Source of the DNA: Linnemannia elongata
Lineage: Eukaryota > Mortierellomycota > Mortierellomycetes > Mortierellales > Mortierellaceae
Assembly: GCA_036320915.1 (NCBI GenBank)
Contig: JAXBDG010000018.1
Span: 992,001-1,056,000 of the forward strand
Reading direction: 5' to 3'
Length of the DNA stretch: 64,000 nt
Part shown: positions 52,194-64,000 of the stretch, piece by piece
Position numbering within the stretch: position 1 is the stretch's first letter
Layout of the letters: every line of letters starts with the position of its first letter
Notes under the pieces: generated by a model
What the model saw: only the letters and a program-made list of their open reading frames with translations
Database searches by the model: none
What the model was told of the DNA's origin: nothing
Program-made: the position numbers and the translations under genes

Positions 52194-53424
52194 TTAAGCG
52201 GAGCAGATGGCCTTGATCTTGGAGACCTCCTTGACAGAGATATCAACACAGGCCTTGGCGCAAAGGTCGACGGCAGCCTTGAAGCGGATGATGACCGACT
52301 CGGAGACCTTGACATCACCAGTAACGTTAATCTTGATCAAGAACAAGTTGATCGAGAACTTCTTGACCTCGGCATCAACAGCGGCCTTGATCTTGATGTT
52401 CAACTTGGCAGCGAGCTTCTCAGAGATCTTAACGGAAGCCTTGGTGGTGATCTTGACGGCATCCTTGACAATGTTCTTGGCCTGGAGCTTGATGCAGGCG
52501 GCATCGTGGGTGGGGCAGCGCTTGGTGATGGCAGCAGCGAGATTGACACGGAGGTTGGCAGTGAACTGGGCCTTGACGGTAGCGTCGACCTCAGCCTTGA
52601 TGGCGGCCTTGATCGAGGTCTGGAGGGCAGCAGAGAGCTTTGATCCAAGACCGAAATCGATGTTGACGAGGCCGCTATTATTTGAGGGAGAGCAGGAGCA
52701 AGTTCATTGGTTAGTTGGTTTTTCTTCGATGAGTGTTTAAGGGAAGTATGAATGGTATGAACATATGGAAGAAGGAAAGAGGGGCAAAAGGTATGTTGCT
52801 TTGCGAACTGAAGAGATGGTCGATGTCAACAAGAGAAAGAAGAGTATGCCGTTGGCTCATAAAAAAGTAAGAGTTGGGTGGAGGAACCATTGCTGCTCTC
52901 TTTTTTCTCTGCTCTACTTTCACAGTTACAGGACAAGGATGACCCATGTCTGACCAAATACGGTTGGTATCGATACTCCGCCACTGCTCCACAGGACAAA
53001 GGAGGTGAGAGAGAAGGGTCGTGCTTCTTTATATTTTCGATCGGGCGGGTTCAGTTATTTGTGAGAAGGGAGAGGGAGGGGAAGAAAGAGAAGGACGGAG
53101 ATTGTGTAGGGAACATGTCGAAAAAAAGGAGGCCTGGCGAGTCAATGGCCAAGGTAAGAATAAAAAAAAAAAGACGGAATCTTACGTGATCTGGATGCGG
53201 AGGTTGGTAGAGACGGCAGCGGCAATGTTGGCATCAGTGCAGACATCAGCATAGGCCTTGAGGACAATGTCAGAGTGCTCCTTGACGAGCAAGTCAAGGG
53301 TGGCCTCAAAGGCACCACCGACATCCTTGACACCGCGGGGCTCAAGACCAGTCTCGGCGGACACTGAGCCGCAGAGCATGGCGAACATGGCCATGAAGAA
53401 GGCGAGGATAGCAAAGGTTCTCAT
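52194..53424 (-). CDS. Secreted protein of unknown function, paralogue 1
   Basis: Exons 53424-53186 and 52674-52194. The intron is 511 nt (GTAAGA..AATAG), phase 2. The product has 239 residues. Residues 1-23 are a signal peptide (FAILAFFMAMFAMLCGSVSA). The mature part is unusually regular, built of short Ala/Val/Lys/Ile-rich amphipathic stretches with few aromatics: LLVKEHSDIV, CTDAN, TKRCPTHDAACIKLQAKNIV, KINVTGDV. It has six mature cysteines and an NVT sequon. It is about 60% alike by eye to the gene at 57199 with the same intron place. TATAAAAG lies 180 bases upstream. C-ending codons suggest strong expression. Family not recognised. Confidence 0.8.
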
Positions 53425-56400
53425 TATGGATGGTAGTTGAGAGGGGTAGAGTTGTTAAGAGGGGGGGTGTTGGGGGGAGGTAGGTAGGGTTAAGGAGGTT
53501 AGGGTGAAGTATGGGGTGTCTCTGTGGAAGAGTGTGGGGGGTGAGTGAGGTGGAGGGTTGGTTCGACAAAGAAAAAAAGAAAAGGTTGTGGGCGCTAGCC
53601 TTCTTTTATACCGTCCAAAAGAATGAAGGCCGTTGAAAGCGAATGAATGAAGGGGGTTCGGTAGGGGAAGGGGAAAGGTAGGGGGGAGTGAACTCTATTA
53701 GATGCAGCTTCGCTATGGTTTGTTGAAGGATGAAGAATTAGGTGTTTGTTGGGTGGTTAGGAAAGGGTGCCCGCTTGCTTGTTCGATCGAGTAGTGAGCA
53801 GGAGCAGCCTCCAACGCGATCAAAGGTCTTTGGGGTAAACAATATTATTGTGTATTCAGGCACCAGAATAGAGAGACTGGGCGAGATCTCCGCGCTGGTA
53901 TACTAGTACCTGAATACAAGTACTTGTATTACTTTCCTGCCGAGCAGAGGAATGCACCAAAGGAAGATGGCTCGTGTCTGCTGCATGCCTCTCTATTCTG
54001 CACTGGTTTGCCGATACACAATTGAACTAGAAATAAAAACATTGTTTACACTGGAGGGCTATCAGGTGTAAAGAGCAAGAGGAACAGAGAGAGAGGAGAC
54101 ATAATCGAATGACCCGATACCCGACTCCATTGTCAAATAAAGAAACGGATGTATTGTACAATCCCCATGGGTCCTTGTGGGTTGTGGAGCAATGAAAGCA
54201 GAAGGACGAATAAAAATAAAATGTCATATGGGACGCGTGTGTTTGTATCCGCTGGTGTCTCTGCTTGTTTAATCTTCTACCCTTGCTTGTTGTTGTTGTG
54301 TGTCTTGTCACTCCCTCTATTCGCTCTCTATTTCTTTCTTGAGAGCACATCCATCGATACTCACTGAACACATCATAAACACAGAATCGCTTTCACGCTT
54401 GTTTTCCGATTTCCTTTCTGTTGTTTGTCCGTTTAAAAAATGAGAGCCCTTTCTTCTATTCTCATGCATATGGTTTTCCACCTCTTAAAGCGAAAGGGAG
54501 GTGCGTCGTCTACTTTTTCCTCCGCTGTTCATCCCACAACAACCAAACGAGTACTGGTCCGATATTTGTATGTGTATCTGTGCTTATCCCACTCCTCTGC
54601 TCAGAAAACATCACACCACATATGAGAGTCTGGAACACACTCTTGATCGATCGTTGGAGGAGAGTGGGTTGTTTCGTTGTTGCTTCAGCCCCCGGAGGTG
54701 TCGAAGCCCTTTCTTTATCCGTCAATGGCTGACTCTTCATATTCTTACTTGCTTCAAATGTTCTTTGAAGGAAGTGGAATGTGCACTAGTAAGATACCTA
54801 CCATCCCATTTCTCGTTAACCACGAGACTAATGACTGGAGAGAAGAAAACATCGGGGATGGTTGCGAAAAGAGCAAAAGAGAGAGAAGCACAGGGCAGCA
54901 GGAGAGGCGAGAGGGGGGAAAAACGCACTAAAAATGTCTGGCGCTAAAATTCAACTGCACCGCACGAGGCATCTCTTCTTCTCTCTCTCCCACCCACCCC
55001 CTCCTCCTCTCAACTCAGCATGCAGGACCAACTGGACAAAAACAAAACAAATGCTCTCAACCTTTTTTATTTTCCCTTTGCTATATAGTAGACAAGAGAC
55101 AGAGGGAATCTTTGCAATTGGTGGCAGCCGAGGGACTTTTTCACCCGGAAGTCCTGTTCTTTTCTGGTCAACCACCTTTGGTGTAGAGGTACCTAACCCC
55201 TGGCTTGTTGTATGTTCCTTTTGCCCTTTTGTTGATTGACAATCAAGTTGGAACAGCTTGTAAAAATAGCAGCCGAAATGATACCCACTTCCTACGTATA
55301 CAAACTACAAATAAGTGTAAAAATACAGATACAAAACAACTACTTCATCTGTTATTATTGCTGTTTTTTATGTTGATGCCATGGGTGTGGAGGATGGTGG
55401 TTCAATAATAACAACCCCCGCGAGGATCCCTCTGCCTACAAAGGATCTGTAAACAACAGCAACCACCACCAGCTGTAAAAAAAATAATTGAAGCCGGAGA
55501 AATTCAAAATGAACAAAGAACCAGCGCCGCCCACCACTTTTCTCCACCCACCTCAAACCTTAGCTTAAAGATCTCATCGTGAACAATGACGGATAGGGTA
55601 TGAACCAGAAGTACCTTGCATCTAATACAGTTCGACTCGGGTACGCGCCCATCCGCCCCATGATACTTTACTCCAACCAGCTTTCAACGGTGAACGATAT
55701 CAAGCACATCAGGCCACCAAAACCTTTCTTAGCTCTCATCCTCCCTCTCTCTTCTCTCCCTTCGTATGCTCTTCACGGTGACTTGCCATCTCATCCTTCA
55801 CTCCGTACCAGCTGCGGAGTGGAGCTTACAAAGGAGGGCTCTGAAGAAGTTGACACTGGCGCTTGAGAGTGTGTGGGCTACCTGATGACCTACTTGTCTA
55901 CTTCAGCATGCCTATTAGCCGCACTCGGAACATCCCCCAACCGGTTCACATCTCTGTCACTCATCGCGTCTTGTTGTATGTGGAGAATGAGAAATATAAC
56001 TAAAAGATAATCGTTAATTGTACCTTGATCGGTCGGTAGGGTATGTCAGTTGACAGACGAGTACTACAGTTACCTGCATGTCAAGTCGTACACATCCACT
56101 AGTCTCGTCAACATTCCTTTTCATTGTGTCTTTCGCCGGGTGAATAGGAAGTATTGTTATGTACATATCAATCAAGGATGAAAAGGCCTCGACAACAACG
56201 GTCTCGAAGGAATGTGTATGGTCTTGATCCAACCACGAGGGGTCCCACAGGAATAGAAAATGAAAAAAGGCAAGCAGAAAATTAACGGACTTGTCAACTC
56301 TTCTCAATCGATCGGATACACGATTCATGTAAGCCTGCATCCTCCTCCCTCCCTCCATCCCCTCCTTCGTCCCTTCTTCATTTCTTTCCTTTGTTCGCTC

Positions 56401-57198
56401 TCCCCTTGTCAGGCCGATCGAAAAAAATAATTTTAATCCAAGCACCTTCCCCTCTTCTTTCCTTCTTTTCCCATGTGTTCGCGTATTGGGGAGAGAACGA
56501 GTGAGGGAGAAAGAAAAAAAAATTGATGGAAGGAAGCATTGTAGCTGACAAAAGGCACATAAACATCGAATCAAAATGAAACTCAATTTTGTATACACAT
56601 CTCGACGGTTGTTGCAGCCCCACATGCTGCTCACAATTTTTTCTACGATACAAAGGAGAGAAAGAGAGAAGGAAGGCAAGGAAAGAAGGGGAGGGCGAAG
56701 GATGATGGAGAGACTCGTCCTTTCCGTCAATGAAGTAACGCACCGGGGTGTGTGTGCTTTATTGAGCATGGTATACATACTTCCGGTCCTTTGTTCCTTA
56801 GAGATATCTCACCATAGACAACAGAAATATGCTCGTCCCATACTTATCGCTAAAAGGAATAGGTCGAGAACGAAAATCTTATTTTTAGTGCCTCAACGGC
56901 CTCAACTCTATCGGTTACAGAAATCGACACTAGAACTAACAGCAAACGCACTGTTAATGGAGAGAGAAGGGGGGGGGGGGAATAGAAGCACAAGGCTAAT
57001 TGTATGGACTAACCATATCAATGACTTTTCTGTCCACTCCTTTTTCCCTTCTCCCTTCCTTCACAAGAAACAGGTTTGTTGGCAATTGGTTCCCAATGGC
57101 AGCATGTAAACACAACAACGAATATACAAAAAATGCCTTTTGAAGGACTTCTGTTTAATATCAACAAGAACTATGGTACACAACCTAACTCTCTCCCT
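53425..57198. other. Long intergenic region between the paralogues
   Basis: Holds the promoter of paralogue 1 and low-complexity GA- and CT-rich DNA. An imperfect inverted repeat TGTATTCAGGCACC / GGTA..TACCTGAATACA sits at about 53848-53926. Open frames such as 56014-56778 lack any family signal. No supported gene. Confidence 0.45.
53603..53610 (-). promoter_or_regulatory. TATA box (TATAAAAG), paralogue 1
   Basis: Minus strand reads GGTATAAAAGAAGG, about 180 bases before ATG 53424. Confidence 0.55.
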
Positions 57199-58134
57199 CT
57201 AGATAGAGGCAATGGTCTTGATCTGGGAAACCAACTTGGCCGAAATATCTGCACAAGCACTTGCAACAAGGCCAGCAGCATTCTTGAACCTCAACGAAAC
57301 GCTGTTCGAAACCTCCACATCTCCCGTCACATTAATCTTGATCAACCACAAGTTGACCGAAAACTTCTTGACCTGGATCTGGATTGCTGCCTTGACACGC
57401 GTAGCGAGGTTGACAGAGATCTTGTCGGAGATCTTGACAGAGGCCTTGGTGGTGAACTTGATGGCATCCTTGACAATGTTCTTGGCTTGGAGTTTGATGC
57501 AGGCGCTGTCATGGGCTGGGCAGCGCTTGGTGATGATGGCGGCGAGGTTAGTGCGGAGGTTGGCTGAGAATTGGGCCTTGGTTTCCAAGTCGACTTCGGT
57601 GCGAACTGCGGCCTTGATGGATGAGCGCAACGCGGCGGAGAGTCTTGTACCGAGACCAAAGTCGATGTTGATCAATCCACTGTGAGAGATTAATAGAGGA
57701 ATGAAAAAGAGATAGGAATGTGGGTTAGTATATGTGAGGTGGGACGACAGGGAGACAGATTGAAGAGCATGGAGCATCCAAAATAAAAATCCAGTCTAAA
57801 GTGTTCCCCGTGCTCAATTTTCCCTCCTTCCTCTTCCCATTCCCTGTTACAGAAAAGCAATATCGCCATACCTAATCTGAACACGGATATCGGTGGTAAT
57901 ATCAGTCGACAAGTTGGCATCAGTACAAACATCCGCAAAGGCCTTGACAACAATGTCAGAGTGCTCCTTGACAAGCAAGTCAATAGTGGCGTCAAAGGCA
58001 GCACCGACGGGCTTGGTGGGGGCGGCGGCACGGGGCTCGAGGTCAGTGATCGTCTCGGCCGAGGTGGTGGAGGAGAGGCCGAAGAACATGGCGAAGAGAG
58101 CCAGGAAGTAGGCGAGGAAGGTGGTGGATTTCAT
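57199..58134 (-). CDS. Secreted protein of unknown function, paralogue 2
   Basis: Exons 58134-57872 and 57679-57199. The intron is 192 nt (GTATGG..CACAG), phase 2, the same position as in paralogue 1. The second exons are both 481 nt. The product has 247 residues with signal peptide MKSTTFLAYFLALFAMFFG. Shared blocks: LLVKEHSDIVVKAFADVC, NIDFGLG, TKRCPAHDSACIKLQAKNIV, INVTGDV and VSQIKTI/VSKIKAI. Three cysteines in the last third of paralogue 1 are reduced to one here. An upstream in-frame extension (to 58395) contains the promoter and is rejected. TATATAAAAG lies about 200 bases upstream. Tandem duplication is clear. Confidence 0.8.
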
Positions 58135-59806
58135 CTTTGGAGGTTTGGGTGAGAGGGAAGGATGAGGATAGCGAGGGGGTATACGGTTTGGAGAGGGAAG
58201 AAGTAGGGAGCGGGTAAGGATTAAGGAGAGGAAGGAGGTGACTCTGTGGAAGAGTGGTGAGGGGTCGGGTGGGTGAGGATGGAGGGCTGGAAGGCTGAAG
58301 AGAAAAATGAAAGTGGGAACCTCAACTACTTTTATATAACATTCCGGAACCATTATGCATGTTTGAAGTGGAGTGGAGAAATCATTACAAAACACACAGA
58401 ACGAGTATTGTAGAGGGGTTGTGGAGGGCCACTTTGTTAGTTCTTTCTTTCTCCAATGAGGGATTGAGTAGCCCTATTAGATGCATATTGTTATCTCTTG
58501 GTTCTCGTTTCTTGTCTATGTGAGTTGCATGGTTAGCTTCTTCCCTCTGGTGTCCTCTTGTAAAAAGCGTGTTTGCTCTCTCTTTTCTCGTTGTTGCCAT
58601 TGGACCTCAAAACAACACACATACCTCCGGTGTGCATACTCAACGTCCGATACCCAAGAAAAAAAGCAATCGGTGAGTACATATAAACAAACGAACGAAC
58701 CAAACAACAAAAAACGAACAAAAAATAAAGGACAAACCCCCCTCCCCCTTTGGTACTCCTCGTTTGTTTTGCATTCCTCAACGGGCAAGGTCTGCATTGT
58801 CAGATGTCAATTATGAATAACAGAAAAGATGTAATACTCATGCACGACTACCTGGACGTCGAAGAATGGTATCTTTTTTCTTTTATCTCGACGGCGCACT
58901 GATAAGGTAGGATATGGTACGATGAATACTGCCTGCTGTGGAGAGTTAGAGGGGAGGGAATGGCGCGGTGCAAGCAGATACTGTTCTGCACTCTGTAGCA
59001 AGATATGGAAAAGAGGCGCATGGTCATGCACAACGCAAGACACCAAACAGCCAGTGCACAAACAACGCACCTCTACAAAAAGAGCAAAGAAAAAGAAGAC
59101 TTGAGAGCACAACGGTATGAGCGAATAACGAGCCGGGATTGCATCCGTATTTACCACATAACAACAAAAATCGCGTCCGTTCCTTGACCTTTACCTCACC
59201 CACCCACATCCCCTTGACTTGAGAGCCTTTTTTTTCTTTCTTTCCCACTTCCATTTCCTTCTGCTGGCTGGTTGTTGCACATGGTTTTGGTCCTTGCACC
59301 TGTCAGAAAGAGCCCTTTAACAAATCGAGAAAAGACAGTTGACACAAGAAACAGGTGCACATTCGTATACAACAACCCCCCCCCCTCATTGTAAAAATAA
59401 AAGGTCCAAAACCACTAACCCCTCATCCCCCTTGCATTCATTCCTCCTTCTAACGGATGAATGGTCAACCTAGAATGCTACCCATCTACACATATTTTAT
59501 GACCGCCCCCCCTTACTCCCTTATTTTCATCGTGCCTTTCTCTCCAACCATCCATTTCTCTACCTTTTTGTCTCTCCCTCCCGGCTCATCTTTCTAGCAT
59601 ACCTACCTCCCTTCGTCTTTTCTTATGTTATTAAGGCGCCAAGGGGGTGAGCATCGCATTCTTCTGCGGGGGCAAAAGGGGTGAGGTGTTTCGTAGGTTA
59701 CTTTTCGGGACACATCGAACGCCAAATGAAAAGGAGGAGAGAGCCAGATATGTTATGAAAATATGTAAATGCTCTATTAGTTTTTATTTTGCTTCTCCAG
59801 TCCACC
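58135..59806. other. Intergenic region, promoter of paralogue 2
   Basis: C/T- and A-rich DNA with a C run at about 59379. No gene that I can support. Confidence 0.45.
58329..58338 (-). promoter_or_regulatory. TATA box (TTATATAAAAG), paralogue 2
   Basis: Minus strand reads GTTATATAAAAGTAG, about 195 bases before ATG 58134. Confidence 0.55.
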
Positions 59807-61306
59807 TCATGGCCACATTAGCCACTTACTATCGAGCGAAACCAAAGACGGCTCCTTATTCCGTATAGCGTAGGAGATCTCGCCGATCATTCTGCCAACG
59901 TTACTTGAATAGGTGAGGATCTGGTGCTCGCATTGGGCGGCGGCGTAAACCTCGAGCAGGAAATTCCTCTGGAGCACATCCATAGGTAAGCCTTTATCCA
60001 CGTCGGTGTACCACGCTTTGTTCGACCTAGGCACGTCCAGATGCCGAAATCGGAAATCCTTGTACTGCTCGGTCGAGTTAATGACTTCGGGGTCGTCCGT
60101 CATGAGGTAGATGTTTGAAGTCCCAGTCTGGTTCCTGTACTCCTCAGCCTTAATCATGTAATCGGGAAACTCCAAAAGCTTGGCCTCCCAATACTTGTCA
60201 GAGTGTCGCACATGAACAGACATGCAGGGAGTCTGGATCGGAGAAAGCTGTCGAAACTGTGCTCGGAACTGATAGTTGGGTCGAACGGCGTAGTACATCA
60301 CCATAGATCTTTTCCAGAATAGGTCCTTGTCCTCAAATCCAGGCGTCTCCGTCATGTTGTACGACTGGCTGACCAAATATTCGAGTTCGCGGTCAGGGTT
60401 AATCGTCTGGAAATTGATGGTCGACTTGGTCCAGTTGGCGTATACGTGCTCTGGGGGAGTGTTCTTGAACGCTTGCTGCATGTCTGCCTCGGTGCATGAC
60501 GTCAGAGGTATAAAGTTGTTGAGAACTTCGGGGGTCACCAGGGTCATGTTGTAGTACAGAGCGAAAGAGAGACCCAGAGCCACTGTGTGCCATTTGGATC
60601 CAAATCCGTTGGCGTTCACTGCTCCGTTGAAGAAGTTGGTGCATCGGTGTTGGATAAGATCGAGTTGTGACATAAAGGCGATACGGCGGAGGTCGTCGAA
60701 TGTCGTCAATAGCTCGTATCCATGGCCCTGCATGATGTCTACTATCCACCTAGACCGTCTCTGGACAAACTTGTCGACGGCAGCTCCGAGTTCCGACCCT
60801 TCTCCTTGAACAATGATCCTAAGGGTGTGGTCGCTGACGTCGCTGATGTGGTCCTTGGTGGTGACGATAGATCCATAGGTTTTGTCTTGACAGCTGCCAG
60901 TGGAAGCTAAGAAGTCTCCGCAAATGTTGACTAGGGCAGCCTTGCTTGCTTGTGAATGGATGCAGACTGTTGCACCTTGGGGCAAGGGGCAGACAGAGGG
61001 TTTCTCGTAAACTTTAAGAGTCCTGTAGCCCTCGACCCACTTGTAGACTACCAGTCGATCGTACATGATGTTGTGTACACGGATCATCGACACCATTCCG
61101 CAACCAAGGGCCAGTGCATAGAACAGCCGTCTGTAAACCTAGAGTGATGACAACAGCCTATACTTAGCTCATGTTTGAAGGATCATCTATTTCAACTGTG
61201 ATCACCAGAAAATTTTTCTGTATGTGAGGTGGACGGTCCAAAGGGGCTACTCTAGTTTAGCTGCACTTACCTTTGGATTTGATGATAATTTTGACGTTAC
61301 GTTCAT
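59807..61306 (-). CDS. FUT8-like alpha-1,6-fucosyltransferase (GT23-type)
   Basis: Exon 1 is 61306-61271 (12 codons, MNVTSKLSSNPK). The intron is 132 nt (GTAAGT..TCTAG), phase 0. Exon 2 is 61138-59807. The product has 455 residues. A short basic N-terminus and one hydrophobic segment (LFYALALGCGMVSMI) make a type II Golgi membrane protein. The C-terminal half carries the donor-binding features of the FUT8/GT23 group: SVHVRHSDKYWEA (compare the HxRxTDK motif), IYLMTDDPEVI, DVLQRNFLLEVYAAAQCEHQILTYSSNVGRMIGEISYAIRN. Several Asn-X-Ser/Thr sites occur. The expected reaction is transfer of fucose from GDP-fucose to a glycan; the acceptor is not known. No SH3 domain is seen at the end, unlike animal FUT8. 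Confidence 0.85.
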
Positions 61307-62767
61307 TTTTTGTCTTTCAAGTGATGAGGCGTGTGCGAAGAGATGAGATGAGATGATGGAAGAATGAGTAAAAACAAAAACAAAAAAAAAAAAAAAAAAA
61401 AAATAGAAGGATGGAAGGAAGTAGCCCCGCGCCCCAGCGGTAGTTGGTTATGTTCTGTACGAACACGTATGTATCAAAATACCGAGGTTTGTATTTATCG
61501 GGCCCCATTTCTGTAACCATGCTGTGAAAGATGTGCAAAAATCTTTGTGTTTGTGTGAAACCTGTTGTCATGTTGATGGGAGGGAATGATGTCCTCTTGG
61601 CAAGACCGACAAACCTTAAATGGAAAACTCCTCACAAGAACTGCTCTGCAAAAGGCACTGGCCAATAGGAAGGTGACCGTGACTACTAGTCGAAGCTTGG
61701 GGATATTTTACGTTTTCTGCGGCACTGCTTTTTTACCAGGGCTGTCGTCACTCATGCCAGGGCTGTAGCTTCTCATATATGCACGCCACATCTTCTTGCC
61801 TTTCTTTGTATTCTCTCATTAATGGAACTCCTTCTTGCTTTTCTTTGTGTTCCGTTAATGATGGAGCACAAAGAATGGCAAGATGGAGTGGCTACAGCCC
61901 GGGCAAAGAACTTGCTCATTTTGTGAAGAGGTTCACTCCAAAAGGGCATTTCCTGCCACGTATCAACTGGTTTATACAAACAATCAAAGACTTTGCACCT
62001 TTCGCAACCATTATGAAGCAGGGCTTTGTTAGATTCTTTGGTATTAAAAACACAAGGGGGAAAGAGGGGGAAGCCACATAGTTCTTTTGTAAGGATGACG
62101 GATGTCTTTACGTCTATGCTCATACAAATCAAGCAAGAAGTGGCGGAGAGTGAAGGGCGGAGGAAAAAAATAAGAGTTGGTTGTTGTTGAGTTTATCATA
62201 TGTTAGTGGATTTGGGTTCTCCGAAAGAGACGTGACGGCTTACTCGACAAAACGGCGCGCCCATCCTTATCTCGCCCTCTTTTATCAGGCATGCCACCAC
62301 ATTCCCCAGCACTTTCTCCACAGAAAGCACCAACCAGCCCCGCATTCCTTAATGCACGCCGCACGCTTCAATAAAAAAAACCACCACGGCGGAGGCGTCA
62401 CTGGGGCAGAAAAGACTTCTAAAGTCTTTTGATTCGGTCGAACCTCGCTACTGGCATGACATCAGGCCATTGGGAAGACTATATAAAATAGCGTCGATCA
62501 AAGAACAAAGGACGCATCCAAGGAGACCACCGGCGGCATGTAGAGGCGCCAAATGATCTTTTATGCGCTCATGAGCTTAGTACAGAGACTGATCTTTTGT
62601 CTTTTAATGATTCTAAAAATCAGAACTCTTAAAAGGAACTCACTTCCAGCGCCGACAACATGGGGTTTTCACAATGAAAGCTGGCGATGGTGACAAAGTC
62701 TGCTAAAAATCAATATCCTTGCGTCTTGTGCGGATTACTGTTCGTTATTTTATTAGAGTTGTTTATT

Positions 62768-62807
<40 letters not shown>

Positions 62808-64000
62808 AATAAATAATTATGCGAACATCCATGAATTGATCATGAAGTTGTTTACCCATATTCCAGAAAAGATGAGCGTGCTTCTGAACGAACATGAGTT
62901 TTGAGTTCACAGCCGCAATCAAGAGTCGACGATGGAAGGCTATTTTAAGACTGCTATCGATCATGTTTCCTCGACTCATTTAAAGCGGCCATATTACAGG
63001 ATCCTCTGTAAGTAGTTATGCCCTGCTTGCCATTAGCCATTAGCGTGTGTGTCATACAGGATCGCGACGCTCTAACTAACCGTCTCCATACATCGTACCT
63101 AATCGACTGTATGCTACAATGCCCTCAATGGTACCTTAATACTCTCTCCAAAGCCCACAGCTACCCAAGACCACGTCTTCAGTGCCTCTGACGAGACCAT
63201 CAGAGCAGAAGTTTTATCGTTTGTCTCAAAGTCTGAAATGACCAAGGAACGTGCCTACATTACGCAAAGGCGAGATGAAAGTTGCATAGTTGTATTGTCT
63301 TTGAAGATCGTCAATTATAATTGATAAAAACGTTAGCATACTAGTTGTTCATGGATATCGGTGTACAGACAGGTTCCAAAAAGAATTTTGCAAAAAAAAA
63401 AAAAAAAAAAAAACCGGGTAAAAGAAAGACCTCTCAAAAAATGTTGAAAATTCTTTTTGGAACCTAACTGTACAAGGATTTCGACGAGATGGAGAGAAGG
63501 TTTTGGATCTACTGGAAGCGTCAAATCAGAACAGAGCAAAGCAACTCCATTGCTACTTGGTCCGGGCGTTTGTGGAACTAGGAGCTCATCAAGGTCCCCT
63601 ATATTTTGATGCCCCATAGTATCGCGTCTTTTCCATATTGAATAGTTCCGAAAAAAATTAAGATGGAAAAGAGAATGGCTTTTTATTCAAAGTGGCAAAA
63701 GACTGAATCCGTTAGATGGTCTTGTCAAGCCATGGTTAGTTTTTTCAGTTTGTCGATTAAAAAAGGATTTGCTACCTAACAGCAGTTCCTAACTTCAAAC
63801 AGAATTCACAACTGTTCTGTTGGCACGTCTGCTGTTTTCGCCTCCCATTAGAAAAGTTCGTCTGGCTTCCCTTCCTCTAATAGGAAAAGAGATCAATTTT
63901 TCGACCACGGGTTTGCACAGAGGCCCGATCACGCATGATCACACCCTCCATTGATGTTGTATTAAGGCGTCCGTTTCTTACACCAGGCGAATTTTGGATG
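61307..64000. other. Terminal intergenic region with homopolymers and a MITE
   Basis: Poly-A (61382-61403), poly-T (62778-62806), poly-A (63393-63412) and the MITE at 63366. Short open frames (61779-62081 plus, 62710-62979 minus, 63480-63617 minus) look like fragments; no family recognised. A CTTCTTGC.TTTCTTTGT phrase is repeated at 61790 and 61833. Confidence 0.4.
63366..63470. mobile_element. MITE with Tc1/mariner-like ends, TA-flanked
   Basis: 105 bases with terminal inverted repeats CAGACAGGTTCCAAAAAGAA and CAGTTAGGTTCCAAAAAGAA (24 bases each, two mismatches), bounded on both sides by TA (63364-63365 and 63471-63472). The interior is an A run plus a short unique part. TIRs beginning CAG and a TA target duplication are typical of Tc1/mariner-derived MITEs. 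No transposase in the window. Confidence 0.75.

Noticed and set aside
56014..56778. 254-codon minus-strand open frame
   Set aside because: Low-complexity Ser/Leu then Arg/Glu runs from CT/GA-rich DNA, no ATG-supported promoter and no family motif.
58135..58395. N-terminal extension of secreted paralogue 2
   Set aside because: Covers the TATA box and leader; the internal ATG at 58134 is followed directly by a signal peptide.

Overview
The window reads as nuclear DNA of an early-diverging filamentous fungus, most likely Mortierellomycota (inference). The signs are short GT-AG introns, lineage-expanded F-box, NLRC3-like leucine-rich-repeat and C2H2 zinc-finger genes, long pyrimidine-rich promoters, homopolymer runs, and decayed hAT, Helitron/PIF1 and retroelement pieces. 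I found no tRNA, rRNA or CRISPR array.

Layout. 0.7-20.9 kb: an F-box gene followed by a tandem cluster of C2H2 genes, all on the + strand (2676, 4771, 9647, 14100, 16904, 19019). Five of them carry an N-terminal domain that I do not recognise. About 1.6-6.2 kb is duplicated as about 7.0-11.4 kb. In the copy the F-box gene and the short finger gene are dead and only the long finger gene survives. 21-31 kb: mostly non-coding, with a further C2H2 regulator (26631) and three very small minus-strand genes, two sharing the start MAARR and a later AYQP. 31-36.5 kb: four minus-strand units: a broken cysteine-rich secreted peptide, a signal-peptide-bearing homologue of contractile phage/injection-system tail-tube proteins, an F-box-like/LRR gene and a defensin-like (CSab pattern) fragment. 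38.6 kb: a basic-amino-acid permease. 40.7-45 kb: a PIF1-like helicase tail, a conserved fungal protein, a frameshifted hAT transposase and a broken LRR copy. 45.8-48.3 kb: a secreted GH25 lysozyme, an orphan protein and a lone RNase H domain. 48.8-51.6 kb: a multi-exon membrane protein with a predicted 8-nt microexon. 52.2-58.1 kb: two tandem paralogues of a secreted protein of unknown function. 59.8-61.3 kb: a FUT8-like (GT23) fucosyltransferase.

Most notable. The tail-tube homologue is a eukaryotic-looking gene: signal peptide, TATA box and candidate leader intron. Its promoter shares an ATCAAGGG-type motif array with the promoters of the LRR gene, the lysozyme and the dead cysteine-rich peptide, in the same orientation relative to each gene and upstream of a TATA box. 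I infer a small co-regulated set directed at bacteria. This is a hypothesis from sequence alone. Function, expression and transfer history are not shown by this window.
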